A DNA stretch of 64,000 bases from Rhabditophanes sp. KR3021 (Eukaryota > Nematoda > Chromadorea > Rhabditida > Alloionematidae): positions 4,836,001 through 4,900,000 of the forward strand of contig CAUJLY010000003.1 of assembly GCA_963281155.1 (NCBI GenBank). Direction: 5' to 3'. Under the pieces are notes generated by a model. The model made no database searches. It had not been told where the DNA came from and saw nothing but the letters and a program-made list of their open reading frames with translations. Shown here one piece after another: positions 48,303 through 62,017 of this stretch. Position 1 is the first letter of the stretch, and every line of letters starts with the position of its first letter. A program made the translations under genes and the position numbers.

Positions 48303-51294
48303 CTATGAGAAACCCCGAAAAAAACACAAACGTTTGATTATTCGTTGAAAAGCCATTCTGAAATCTGGAGAAAATACTGTGTACAATATTGGATTGATTG
48401 CACTATTCAAATAGCCTAAATTACATTATTAGCATTACTAATAATATTTTTCACAAATTTGATGTATTATTATATTTCATGTAAACAACAGCTAATTTAT
48501 TATTGCAAATAACAAATTTTGAGACCTTTTTACTAGATGATGCTAAATATTTACGTCCCCGTATTCTACTGTTTGTAAATGTTCTTAATTTGAACAATTA
48601 GAAAAGCTAAATATTCAAACAAAACAATTTCACTAAATAACTTAACCCATTTTTAATCTCATTACAGTTATTGTAAAACATTATCTAATCTAATAATATG
48701 ATCCAGTAATGTCATCTTGTAATGTTATCTAGTAGCATCATCTCAATTAGTTGTTTATCAAACTTCTCATTTCAACTAGCTGCTTATTTTTAAGCCCTTC
48801 ATTTGTCAAAACACGCAAATTACCTAGCCATGACGTGATACCTTCTACGGCTTCGGGAATTTTACAATTGCAAATTGGCCTATATAATGAAACAAGGAAA
48901 AACGGCGTCCAACAAACTAAGAAAGTACCAGTAATGATTGCTAGAGTTCGCCATGCTTTGCGTTCTCTTTTTGACTCTGGGTTTAGTTCCTTTGACCTTC
49001 TTTTTCGTTTTGCTTTTTTGGAAAATGCACATTTTCCATTTTCAACTAAATCCAATGAAGTTTGAGGCAAAGTATTTTTCCGAGACATGAATGCTTTCAC
49101 ATTAGCAAAACTTGGTCTGGCTTCTTTGAGGGATGTTGTTGTTGTGGTATAAATGGTTGGATCTTCGTTATTATTTGAGACACAAGATATTTTTCTATTT
49201 AAAAATCTATCTTCGTCTGAATTTGATTCACTCTGTTTATCATCATGTCTTCCCTCACTTAGTGGTTCTTTTTCCTCATTTAAAATTACGGGAATACTTG
49301 GTAAGGCTTGTTTTGCTTTCTTTAGGACTTCTGCTTTCTTGGATGCTTTACTTGTTCTGCGAGAACTCACGGTCGTATGAATTGAATCACCGTGTCTTAT
49401 CACAGTCTTTCTGTCCCTTTCTCTTTTAAAACGTTTCTTGGCAGCCCGCATAATACGGAAATAAATAACAATGATTGCAATTAATGGAATGTAAAAAGCA
49501 AAAGCAGTAGAGAACACCTGAAATGATTAAGTGGATGTTAATCAAAGTAGCAAAATAATGCATTTTAAGTTGATTGGCAATAAATAATGTTTACTTAGTT
49601 TAAAACCAAAAAAATAAGTAATATATTCTTAATGATCTGTTACCTGGTAACTAATTTCCTGAGAAATTAAACAAATATGCTCTTCAAGGACACGGGATGA
49701 AAATTTTTCGTCTTTCCATCCAAGCATAGGAGCAATTGAAACGACTAACGAAAAAATCCAAACTACTGCAATCATCCATGTAATTCTACGTGGTGTACGA
49801 TTTTGGACGTAGTAAATGTCTGTTATAGACCAGTACCTGAAAACATAAATAAATAATCTTTGATTCAATAAAGTTACCGGTCCAACGCAATAGCTACGAG
49901 ATGAAGTATACTTGCAGTGCATAAAAGCACGTCCACACTTATCCAGAAATCACACAGCATTACTCCTAAATTCCATGATTTCGAGACGGTTGTCCAAGCA
50001 CCTATTGTATGCGCAACAAGTAAATATTAATGGAAAACAATACAATTTTTTTCATATTTTGTTTTGCATAAATAAATATTTTTATATTCCAACAAGGTTT
50101 CCTGAAGAATCACTCCAGAACGTGTCAAACCCGTGTCTTTAATCTTTACTTATGCCTTGGTATATATTAAATGTTCCTGTACTATGTTCATTCAAAATAT
50201 GAGTTTTAGCTGCAAGCTAATTTACGTGTAATGATTTTTAAAATCAAATTTTAATTACTTTAGTTGCAATAACATTGCACTCTTATTTGAGTTTTGACTA
50301 AACTATTATAGACGAGAGAAAAAGGAAGGCTGCTGATGCTAAAAATGTTACAACCACCATTATTGGGCAGTTAAGTGAAAAGCTTAGTCAATCGGGCTTA
50401 GAACCAACGCCAAGGAAACCACGCAAGGAAAGGAAGAGTAATGGTGCTATAGAAGTACAATTGCTGCTAGCAAAGGCATGTTCTATTACAATTAATATTT
50501 ATTTTAGATCAAGGAATATCAAACGACCATGTTGCTGATGCTGGTGGATGTGATGATAATTTGATGGAAGTTGGTAAGTTTGACAATCTTATATACTTAA
50601 TATATATTATTTGCTTCGGATAGTAAGAAAGAGCCTGAAATCATTTCTGTGAGTAGTGATGGCGAAGAAGAAAAGACTGATGGAGCTGAACCCGAGGTGG
50701 TTTACATAAGTAGCAATGATGAAGAAGAGGCTAATGGAGCTCAACTTGGTGCTCCTGCTATTCGGACAATGTTTGTGAATACAAGAGGTATTGCTGCGGC
50801 TAAAGAAAAGGAGGTAGTAATCCAATGACAAAAAATCTAAGAGACAGGCTTTTGATGATGCGTTTCCTGGGAAACTTCAGTTCAATATTTTTAATTCAAT
50901 AAATTTTTTCCCTTGTTTTGAACATACCTAAAAATAAAATAAATTATTAAGATAAATCAGATGTAGATCACAAACCTATTGGCGTTACAATAACTCCAAC
51001 TAACAAGTCTGCTACGGCTAATGAAAATATTAAATAATACTGGGGACGACTTCGTAATTCTCTTTCTAGCAATATTGCCAATATAACCATAAAATTACCC
51101 ACTACACAAAAAACAATCAGGACAATAAGTAAGGTTCCAATACAAACATTTTGCATCATTTCAGCGTCATGCTTATTAAAAAAAGGTAATATATCTGAGG
51201 TTTGAGAGCTTAAAAATGAATCAGCCGTGGATCCTTCATCAATGACATCTAAGACCACGGCTGTGAGAGAATTGTTCAAATTTGAGATCGTCAT
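48303..51294 (-). CDS. Biogenic-amine GPCR, 5-HT1-like
   Basis: Five exons on the minus strand: 51294-50976, 50001-49878, 49836-49644, 49517-48824, 48415-48303; phases close to 480 aa. TM1 is [20 protein letters not shown] and TM2 ends [18 protein letters not shown]3 carries the amine-binding Asp130 ([13 protein letters not shown]) and the DRYWSI motif, split by an intron. TM4 is [19 protein letters not shown]5 [18 protein letters not shown]6 [14 protein letters not shown] and TM7 [21 protein letters not shown] roughly 180-residue third intracellular loop rich in Ser/Thr and basic residues and the very short tail are typical of Gi-coupled 5-HT1 (C. elegans SER-4-like) or tyramine receptors; [20 protein letters not shown] favours 5-HT1. 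The start is the first ATG after the acceptor at 51343. The first intron is 974 nt. Confidence 0.9.
50312..50827 (+). pseudogene. Antisense coding relic with two SUMO-interaction-like motifs
   Basis: Within GPCR intron 1 the plus strand shows three exon-like blocks. The first is [20 protein letters not shown]...[11 protein letters not shown] (50312-50476). The second is [20 protein letters not shown] (about 50509-50573). The third is [40 protein letters not shown] and a stop at 50825-50827. Splice-like junctions lie between them (GC...AG at 50477-50508 and GTAAGT...ATAG at 50574-50622), but the phases do not close, so it is probably decayed or my junctions are wrong. The duplicated [IV]-x-[IV]-S-S followed by acidic residues resembles SUMO-interacting motifs. 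Confidence 0.4.
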
Positions 51295-51344
51295 AGCAGA
51301 AGCATTTTCATCCAATACTATTTTCTCAATTTTGTATTTTCTCT

Positions 51345-54300
51345 GAAATTAAATGGAACATTAAATTACATAAATTCTATATATTATGTCAATTATATCA
51401 CGAAGATGGCATTCATCGAAACTGTCAACAAATGAATACGTTTTATAAAGGAAAATACTTTATATGCGATGATGCAGTAATATATGTATCTGTTTCTTTT
51501 TATTAATATAATGAAATGTGCTTCTGTTTTTATCCAAAAATACAAATCCACTTTTTAGTGTTTCTTAATTTGATTTAAAACAAAAGTAGAACCAAGGGTC
51601 TAATGAAATAACGTTGTTATTATTATACGTTTTTTAAGCTCACAACAAGCTTTCAACTTAACATTTTTCGAGCAATACTAGACAAAGCCTCTCAATCAAG
51701 ATGGCTGAAGAAATATATAGAGTTGGTTAGCACTTTGGGAGCAGTCTGGGTGGGATAGTAGCATTCCAATACTACTAATAAATATTTCTACATTTATTCC
51801 TCATTTTTTACAATTACATATTTAAAAGAATATTTTAATGACCTTATGGAATGTACATTATTTTTAATATACAGACGAATAAATTTCATGGTATGGGAAA
51901 TGAAAGCCCTTGATGTGTGTGGTGCAAAAAATCCACAAAAAAGAGTTTTGAATGGTTGTCGTAAATGGCATTTATACAAACAAACACATATTCAAACAGC
52001 GCAATCAAAATAAACGTTAAAAAGTGGTAAATAAGTTCCTGTTTCATTATCCTTTAAACAATTCATGAAATTAGAATTATATTTTAAAGCGTTCTTTCAA
52101 CCAACAACAAATTTATTTTTTAGTATCAAAAAAGATTTCCTTTTATTGAAAGAAGGATTTTTCTTTGATTGTGAATACACCTTCATTCAGGCAAGCCTTA
52201 AAACAATAGTTAAACCTTTTAACTAACTACAAAATATTAAAAATTATTTTATTTATGCTCTATTAGCCTAGGAAATAACATAAACAATATTAGAAGCATG
52301 TGAAAACTAAACTTTAAGTCAACAAACTCTTACCTAAAATAGAACAGATTTGTTTACATTTCTATTAAAAAGTAGTCATCCTATCATAATATTAAAGATA
52401 CACCACAAAAAATATTTCACGATCAAATAATATTTATGTTATTTACACGAGTTAAAAAACATGAAATGTAACAATTTGCAGATGTTAGAACATCAAAATA
52501 TATACAATTACAAATTTTAATTCATTAGAGAATTTGGTTATGCTAAAAATATCAAAAATGAGAATAAATATTCGAAAAAGTGTGTGTTTTTCAAGTATTC
52601 GAAAATACATATGTATCTAAATATCCAATTTTGTATTCATCTTGCAAAAGTTGATCTTCATATTTCAAAATATGCCCACTTGATGGTTCATTAACTTCCA
52701 AAACCCCACAACTTTAAACCTCAACACCCGTCAAAACAAACAACTTGTTGTCAAAATTATATTTGGTATTTAAACTTTTTTGGGCAGTCGTATGGTGTCG
52801 ACACGTCTGTTTGTAGTTTTTATGTATTTATAGAGATATTTAATAACTGTAGGCATCCGTCTAAACAGATATTGCTACTCTTAAAAAACAAATTACAAGC
52901 GCACAAAATACGAATGTAATCCACAACATGGACCAAGTGTGTAGACATGTCTTTCAAGATAATAATAATCATAATATAAAAAAAGGAAATCATTAACAAA
53001 CGCATTTTTGTTTTGGAGCCACAAAAACAATTAACTACTGATTGGTATGTTTTTCTCAATTGCAAATTAGATTTCTCAAAAAGGGAGTGGATATTGTAGA
53101 TGTTTTTTAATATCATTTAATATTGTTGAATAGATGGTGTGAAAAGGTAAATTAGACGAAGTCTCGTACTTGCTTGTTGATTTAACAAAGAATCCTCAAA
53201 TTTTGATGCACGAGGATAATGTTTGCAGAAATAATAGACACAATTATAATGTACAGTACGGGCAACACTTTTTGATGTTTGCGTAATTTATATTTATACT
53301 AGTATTTCAATAAAATATCACATCAAAAAAAGATGTGCACGAGCCGAAATGGATATGTTTGTATTTTGGGGCTTGGCACGTCATTATGGCATGTTATTTT
53401 AATATCTAGTCCGTAGTATTGTCTAGAATGATGGTTAATTTGTTATGATTATTAAAAAAATGAGACTCCATGACTTGGCATACATAACAAATCTGAGGCT
53501 ATACGTAAATAGCTTCAAATAATTTTATCCTTCACTCCCTATAATGAAATCTCATTAGCGAAGGTGTACTGTACAATATAATGGGATGAATTAATGAGAA
53601 TGACTTGTTTTTTGTGTTTTAATCATACCAACTAATTTCAAGTTAATTTAGAAGACTTTTCAACGACTGACAATTAGTAGGGAAGTGATATGAGGAACAA
53701 GAATTTGTACGTCAAAATTTGTAATTCGGCGTAGATAAACGGAATACTTAATCTCATCATCGGCCTCATATTATCACTAAATATTCTGGTCACCATTTAA
53801 ATGGGAAAAGATTCTATTTACATCCTATGACAACGCAAATTACTAGGGTGATAACATGCCAATTTGTTAGAAGATACATCAAATATACTATTTAAATAAA
53901 ACATACAATATGTCAAGGTATAGTGAGGAGAATGATGGTGTGGGTGAAGCTAAATATAATGAACTAAGGTATCTTTATAGTCTACGTCATCTATCAAAAG
54001 CTTAAATTGAATATTGCTGCTAAGATAGTAACTGAAAGACAGAAGATTACTTTTATCAAAATTGCTTTTCCCTAATTTGATGAGAAGAACACGAAATTAT
54101 GTGAGGAGTCAATGTGGGAATAGCAGTTGCTCTAACTTTGTTGGATAAGCAAAAGACAATCATAATTCTTGAAAGTCTAGAAAATTTATATTCTCCACCA
54201 GGGTCTAAATAGTCTTTGGTCATAATACATATTTATATATCTAAATATCAAGAAGCGCGGCCAAAAGGTCACAGTAGTATTTAGAGTCCTTAGAGATTAA

Positions 54301-57300
54301 CTGATGAGATATTGTCCCTGGGCATGTATGTATTATTATGCCATCGCCTCCTTATTTTATATAACTTCCCCAAATTTGCCTAAATTACGATGGAACTTCT
54401 ATAAATAAGCATTTGATATAGTGTAACTTAGAACTACATCAAATCAAATTTAACTATCACAATTAAAAGACAAATCAAATCTTGATTGGTATAGCTTGCA
54501 AATAAATAAGATGTCAGCAGTCTTATTCAATTTACCAAATAAAACTTCAGCAACCGGAAGAGAAGTTCTAGGTTGAGTAATAGTATGGATGTTTGATGCT
54601 TGCTTTAATAGCCAATATATCACTGACAAGTTATTATTTTTAGATTAACGTAAATAAATGGATTAACAAGCTTTTCCATAGAATATTTATGACTGAAGCA
54701 AATTAAAGTGGCGTCACCATTTTTATATGATAAGAAATGTTTTTTGATAAGGTTTGAGCTACATATACTTCGTTTTTTGTTGAATAAGCTTACGGATTTA
54801 TGTTTTTTATGTTGAAAACAATCTTAAAAATAAATGAGACACCTCAAGATAATTTTAAGGAAACTCTAAATTAAGAAATATTCGCCCACCGAATAGCTTA
54901 GCGGATTCAAAATAACTCATTTACCGGATACGGCACCAAAATTAGGATGGATAACGGAAGTAAATTTCATTCATCAGCACATATCTCACTTATCTTACAA
55001 TTACAATACACGTAAAATATTATGACCACAAAAGTTGCTGTCGCGCTTCTCTTTCTCCTACAAATAAGCCCTTAAAAGACAAAATTTCTGCAAAAGTAAA
55101 TGTTATAATCTATCAAATTATCAAAAAATGAAAAGAAAATGAAGCAAGAAATTAGACCAGAGTTGTGTACTCTTGCGTATTTGCATTCAAACATTCAAAA
55201 TCAAAATATATTTGAACAAAGTTTAACCATTCATTTTTACAGAAATAGAGTGATAAATAATAAATGAGTCATGATTAGGGAGTAAATTAAGTTGAGTAAG
55301 TGGTCATGACTATGAGTATCATGAATCGTTTCGAATAAACCTAATTTTTTGTGTCAACTAAAAAGTAAATAAATATATGAAAAATGCGAGTGTAGGAATA
55401 TAGTAATATGTAGTAGATATTAATATGCAAACATTTTAATAATATTCTAATAATTCGAATAATATTCTTCCAAATAACTTTATAATGCTATAATATTTTG
55501 GCACACGTCGTCCAAAACTTCTAAATATACTGGTTGAAGAAAAGAAGATTTTTTGGCAGTAGTAGTCGTGGGAGAATAGACAATTGCAAAAGAAGGCTCA
55601 CAAGGTTTCTTTTAAATAGATTCGGATGCACCTAGCAAAAGTCAATAGGATGTGAATTCATGGCGTATTTGTAATTCTCAATTAAACACCACCAAAGCCT
55701 AGTCATAAACTATTTTTTAAAAATTATAATTGCGTATGCAAGTTTTGTAAGCCTAATAAAAAGATTACTACCAACGCAGAAAAATGTAGACGAAATTGTT
55801 TTGAAGGCAAATTAAACCTTTTTAAAGATTAATTTTTTAATGTTACTTTTATCCAAGTGATCAGGAAGTAATGCTTATCTACAACATACGCATTATACAT
55901 TATTAAAGCTATCAAACACACCATCATCTATTAAAATATAAGCCAAATCAAAAACATGCATTCTCTCGTAGCAATTTTTGTGTCCCTAAGCATATAATAA
56001 ATGTGGGGTCTTTTATATTGGAATCAGTTATCTATAGTTATAATATGAAAAAATAAATACACAATTTAAAGTGATAAAGACAAATTTCTCTTTATTAATA
56101 TAAATGCAGTCCTGTCCAAACAAATTGAGAACCATTTTAGAGGACCTTAAACATGTTGCTTCCTTGTATGAATAAACGTAGCATTTATGAATTGCTCAAA
56201 AATAGTCAGAAGATTCTTGTTAGATATAAACTCTTTTAAATACGGAACATGCTCCGGAATTAGGTGACAAATATTTGGTTTGTACAAAATTTTATAAAAT
56301 AGTTTGACACGAAGTAACTGTTAAAATAAAAGTGATTTTGCTCAGTAAACGGTAAGACTCTCAATTAAGCTAGATGAAAATGTTTTGTGTAAACAAATAA
56401 TTGGTCACAAAAGTTGCGCAAAATAGCTATGGCAGAAGAATCAAATTGTTGCTTTATATCAACTAATGAATACATCCATTGTTAGTAATATGATTAAATT
56501 TAAAGCATTTTTAGGCTTTGATATTTGATATATTCCAACCACTTGACTATTCAGCAAGCTGGCACATATTTGTCATTCAATTGTGCTTAGATTTTATTTA
56601 CAACAGAATTCTCCCTTGAAGACATATTATCCGATCAGCGTGATAAAGTTAAAAGTAAATAAAAATTCGTTCTTAAACTAAGATGTTTCTTAAATCAAAC
56701 TTCGTGTTTAAGTTCATGCTAGAAATGCATGATTTCAGTTTTAGTGCAATGTGTCGAGTTTCAAAGGTTTATCTCAGCTCATATAACAGAATATCGAGGA
56801 ATTCCCTGAATTTGATGTAAAACTAAATTTAATACAACTACGTCAAAGCATTCTCAAATTTTGTAAAATAAACTAAAATACCCCAAAATTAAAACTAAAA
56901 TAGCAAAATTGCCCCAACTATTATCATTATAATAATTAAAATTACTTGAAGTGATACATTTAGATAGTTTAAAATAATTAAATTAATAAAATTGTTGCAT
57001 TTGAAGAGACAAAAACAATATAACTCTTTAAATTAAATTTTATGCACATATTTGATATTAAAAATAATTTCTACAATTTTTGGCGTTGCCAAATGTATTA
57101 TAATACGAACTTGCCATTACACATCCTTGCCCAAAACGTGAGAAGAAACTTTTTAAAAAGAATGAGATAAGTTTAGTAGCTGCGAATGATTTTGGAGATG
57201 CATACTAAGGATACTAGATGTTAATGGATGCATTTTAAAGAACTTGCCCAACTTTTACACGTTCATAAAAGGTCTTTTTTATCGAATTTAATATTATTGA

Positions 57301-60300
57301 ATAGTTAAAAATATATCAGTGTAAAGGATGTCTATAAGAAATAGTGAATAGTGTTTTGGAATCCGTTCAATTTAGATAAGAATGCTTTCATATAAATTAT
57401 TTTGACTACACTCATTCCTCATTTCATAAATACACCCTCATCGCGCTCCTCTCATAAACTTTCCACACAACAAATCTTCAAAAAGCAATCGTAGGAAAAA
57501 AGTATTTTTTGTACTTAATAATTTAAAAGTGCCACAACAAACGATTCCTTATATCTCTCTATAAATTCAGCTCTGCCCGAAAAATGGCCAGTACTTATGG
57601 AAGGTTCTATGGAACTATTGGCTGGTGTTTTCACAGCTCAATCTTACCCTTAGGCTTCCATGGAATTTAGTGTGCCTTAAAAAACTTTTATAAATAGAGA
57701 GCATATTTTATGAATGGCCTAAATATTATTAAAACTTTTGACGTTAATATAATAAGAATAGAATATAAGAAGCGATTGAAAGAAAGCACTAAGCTGAACG
57801 AGGACATTTTCTTTTCAATAAACTTCCAAGCACACATTTAAATGGGCCCTGAGACTCAATTTATCATACATCGAACTTTTACCTAAATCAGATAACTAAA
57901 AAGACCACCGAGGTGGCGGTATTTTTGAAGTGTAGTATTACTTAAAATTATACTTTGTTTCAAAAATTGAACATTTTGTAGATATAATAAGAAGAGAAAA
58001 ACTAAAATAGCTTACATTAATATTTGCCAACGATCACATATCCTCTTCCTTTTCTCATTTTTTACATCTTAAAATCTCGAGAAACACATCCGCAAAGATT
58101 AGACTTATACACAGTTTTTAAACTAGCATGAACATTCATGTTACTACATTACTTTTAACCTCAATTTATGTAAACAACATAGTTGTGATCATTATTGCCA
58201 AGGAGGCAATATTTCCAAGAAGGCAGTATTTCCAAGAATTTGATCTAGTACACATAAATATTTACCCAAAATATTTCGAATTACCAAAAATATTGTCATG
58301 CCTAAAGCTCATCAATAAAAGATTTATGATGATGAAAAATATTATTTATCTATTACCGTAATGTCCTTATTAAAAAAGTTGTATTTTAAAAGGTTTGGCA
58401 TTAAACAAAAGTTAGATAATAGCAAGAGCAAAGTGTTCATGAATAAATGTAGATTGACTAAACCTTTGGCGGCATTAAAAGCTTCTTAAAATGATCATAG
58501 ATTATTATCCAATTCAATTAACTTTCCTCGGTCAAATCTCAAATAATGAAATAATTTAAGCCTTAATAAAAAATTTATTACCTAACTTATTCACTAAATT
58601 ATTACTTAAATAGGAGGAAATTAACATTTTGGAAAAAGTTGGATAAACGTGAATATTTTAATGCACATCTAACTAATAAATAGTTACGTATGCATGTGTA
58701 AAATATATACTCACAAAAACGAAAAAATATACATTCTTCGGGCTTAAGTGACAAACTTGTAAAGATAAAAGGATTAAAACTAAATAAGAAATGAGATTAT
58801 TTCAAGGCTTTACACGCGTCTTTTTGTGTAATATATTATAGCCAACATTAACAAACCCGAAGATGATTTGTTCAAATTTTCGGCTAGAGTCAAGTATGTT
58901 ATCATCTTGATAACTTATTCATTTAACACTCTATAAAAGTATTTTAAATTTAATTTGATAAGGCTAAATGCTTTACAAAACAAAGATTAGTTGGAATTCA
59001 AAAATTAGTGGATTACAAAAATTAAACAATTTCCCACTTCTGACAAATGTTTTCCTTAAAATGCTAATCTTTTAGTATTATCTAGAAATTATTTTCCTAT
59101 CAACAATAACTAGTGCCATCTTTTTCACTTACTAAATAAAAATAGAATGATGACGATGGTAATTCTGCAAATTAATCTTCCAACTTTGCATTATATAAAT
59201 CAAATGTTTATGTAATGTATGTTTCTATGAATTAATCGCTACGATTTACAATATTTTTTGCCATTTTGTATTAACTGTTGTCAACAAAGGGCTAGCAAAT
59301 ACTCATTTTTTGTAACCATCTCATTTATCATAAAGAAGAGACAAAAGGTTAAAAGCCGACATCAAAACTGGATGGCGCCAAACGACAAATCTGCAATTTT
59401 TTATGACCTAATTTGAAACATATCAATCCAACATAACATCATCTGCCTTTCCAATGTTTATTGTATAAAAAATCACAAAATAATATTAAATGAACAATAG
59501 ACGTTGTTTATGACTTTCTAAAAAATATGCAGATGTGTTATTTACGGCAAGACTTTGTTAATAAATGACAAAGTTTGGGCCTAATATCAAGAATCAGGAT
59601 AAACCTTTTGTTTACTCGAAGATAATTTGCGTCATAACCTTTCATGAGCAATATACTATCTATTTATACAAAGTATTAAGGTAAACTTGAGCAAATTAAG
59701 GAATCTTTAAAAATTGATGGAATGTACTCTTTCAAACAAATCCATATAGTTCATTTCTTTATGCACAAGTTAATATTAAAATAAAAGTCGGACAAAAGTA
59801 ATGGGAAATATAAAGTAAGGGTATTATGTATGGTCATAATCTTTGACAACATTTTTGTGCCGTAACGAGTGTATAGGCATATTATTTATATCATACCCGA
59901 TGAAATGATAATAAAAAAGTTGAATATATAGTTAGTACAAGAAACAGACTGAATTTTGAAATGTGAAGGACATAGTAAGAGGAGTAGTAAATCGCCTGAA
60001 GTCTAAGACAGATATTCATAGCTTTTCAATAAATTATATATGTGAGTATTCATGCACACGCATTCTTAGAAGATATATTTACACTTACTTAGATTAGTTA
60101 AATCTATCCTTAATTAATAGGTTTAGAACACTTTCTCTGAAATGGACACAAGGAAAGAGAAATATTTTAACGAAAGATACCATCACAAAGGCTCTACCAA
60201 ATAAATTTTGATTTTGAATGGTTTGATTGACACTTTTCTTGACTATAAATATATCTATTTTAAAATCGAGAAATTCAAAATAAATATAAATTGAAATAAT

Positions 60301-62017
60301 CAAAATATATAGAACTTCTTCAAACAAAAATTCATAACAAATTTATTTATACAGTAATTTTTATTATTCCATTATTAAAATGTTGATAAAGGCTCTCCTT
60401 AAACAAATTATGTTAAAATAAATTAGAACTTATTTGTCAATTTGCCATTTGTAGATTATTAATAAAATGGAAACAAGGAAATGGTGAATATGAGATTAAC
60501 ATTAAATAATATAAAGTAATATGAAGGAATGTAAAAAGATGGAAGTTTTTGTTTTTGTTTTGCAATTCTAATAATTGTTCAATTGGCTTCATTAACATTG
60601 AATTTTGGGTCAAACTGTGAGTTTATTCTTTAATAATTAATTATAGCATACGCAAAGAAAAGAGCAACCTGGGAGCTACATTCATAGCAGTGCCTTTATA
60701 CTTTATAAGATTAAAGACGGCCCACTTCTAACAAAATTCCAAAAATGGAAGATAATGTAATGACGCTATTTGAAAACGTATACATGCATACTTCTAAGAT
60801 GCTAAACGTATTGGAAATTCCTAGTAGTCATAAGTTATTAAATAGATCCCATACGAATAAAAATTTATTTATATAAAATAAACATCATCTTTTTTATCAT
60901 TGCCTTTTTACTATCAAAGTCAATTGCTAACAATTTTGAATGTACAAATAAATATAATCTACCCCCATTAACACTATTTTGCCAACTTAATTTTTTACTT
61001 ATTGTTGAGGATTCAAAGAGAAGATGTAATTCGAAAGTCGTCATGAAACTGTGTGGCAATGGATAAGGATTGTATATTAGTGCCAATTTTAACTACATTC
61101 AAAAAGTTGTTTTTTTGTCAAAAAGGAGACAAGAAAAGACGTATGTTGACAAAAATATCAACAGGAACATGGTGACAGCTATTATTAAAAATAAAGTTGA
61201 ATGGCTAATGTATATTTATCTGAAAATTTAGTACAATTTTTGAAATTTAAACGAAAATTTAATCCAAAAACATCTACAGTGAAAGGTTCCTTTTTTATGT
61301 TAAAACAATTCCTATGTATTATTTTAAGTTTAAATAAACAATCTATATAAAATATATACAGTTCACTGATATTTTAATATTTAAATCATCTTTTTTGGTG
61401 TGAGAATTTGTATAAACATATGTTTTGAATGTTTTGGGCTTTTTTAAGGCAGTTACTTTCAAAAGAAGGTATAAATAATTGATACATGGTAAAGAGTAGA
61501 AAATTTAAATAATTTAAAATGAGCACTGAGTGAATATCAAAAGGCCTGGGGATGTGCAATGGAAGTTGTGTTCTAAGTATCTTCTAAGTCTATTATTCTA
61601 AGTAAGCGGCCCCTGTCAGGTAATTAAGTATTTTTAATCTTTATCTTTTTATTTCTGACAATTAAGTATCACTCAACTCTATTCAATAACTCCGCCAATA
61701 CAACCTACATTATTTAATTATTTAATAAAAAGAGAATACCAATAAAAAATGGGCCACAGATTCGGTTGGTGAAAATATGAGGACTAGAGACAACATAATA
61801 TATAATAATATAATAATTGCCTATTCTATTTTTAATTAAAATATAAAACACACATTTATGATTATTTATTATTGCTTCTTATAGTATCTGTCACTTATTT
61901 TTTATCTTTTACATTCATCATGAAGCCTGATAATGGCTAATGAAAATCAAATAAATTAGAGGTCAGAGCATACAAATGACAAGAGATAATTAATGAGATT
62001 ACAATTTATTTCCGCAT
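51345..62017. other. 10.7-kb AT-rich region without recognisable genes
   Basis: Between the GPCR 5' end and the APC5-like gene. All open frames (for example 52820-53116, 58128-58361, 60094-60327) are low-complexity or lack splice and composition support. The only protein-like trace is the integrase-like fragment near 54905. A small direct repeat (AAGGAGGCAATATTTCCAAG and AAGGCAGTATTTCCAAG) occurs near 58200-58240. It may include distal regulatory DNA of the neural receptor gene. Confidence 0.45.
54905..55015 (+). mobile_element. Possible retroelement integrase fragment
   Basis: A 36-codon open stretch contains YGTKIRMDNGSKFHSSAHI, which resembles the second catalytic Asp block of retroviral-type integrases (..RTDNGTEF..). 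Nothing else of an element is visible around it, so a chance match is quite possible. Confidence 0.22.

Noticed and set aside
48751..49429. Plus-strand frames opposite the GPCR third intracellular loop
   Set aside because: Shadow frames of a clear minus-strand coding exon.
52820..53116. 98-codon minus-strand frame in the gene-free region
   Set aside because: Composition is that expected from translated AT-rich DNA; no domain, no flanking exons.
57590..57680. Coding-like stretch (ATGGCCAGTACTTATGGAAG...)
   Set aside because: Only about 25 codons before a stop, with no motif and no splice sites in phase.
58128..58361. 77-codon plus-strand frame
   Set aside because: It overlaps a short internal direct repeat and has no recognisable motif or splice partner.
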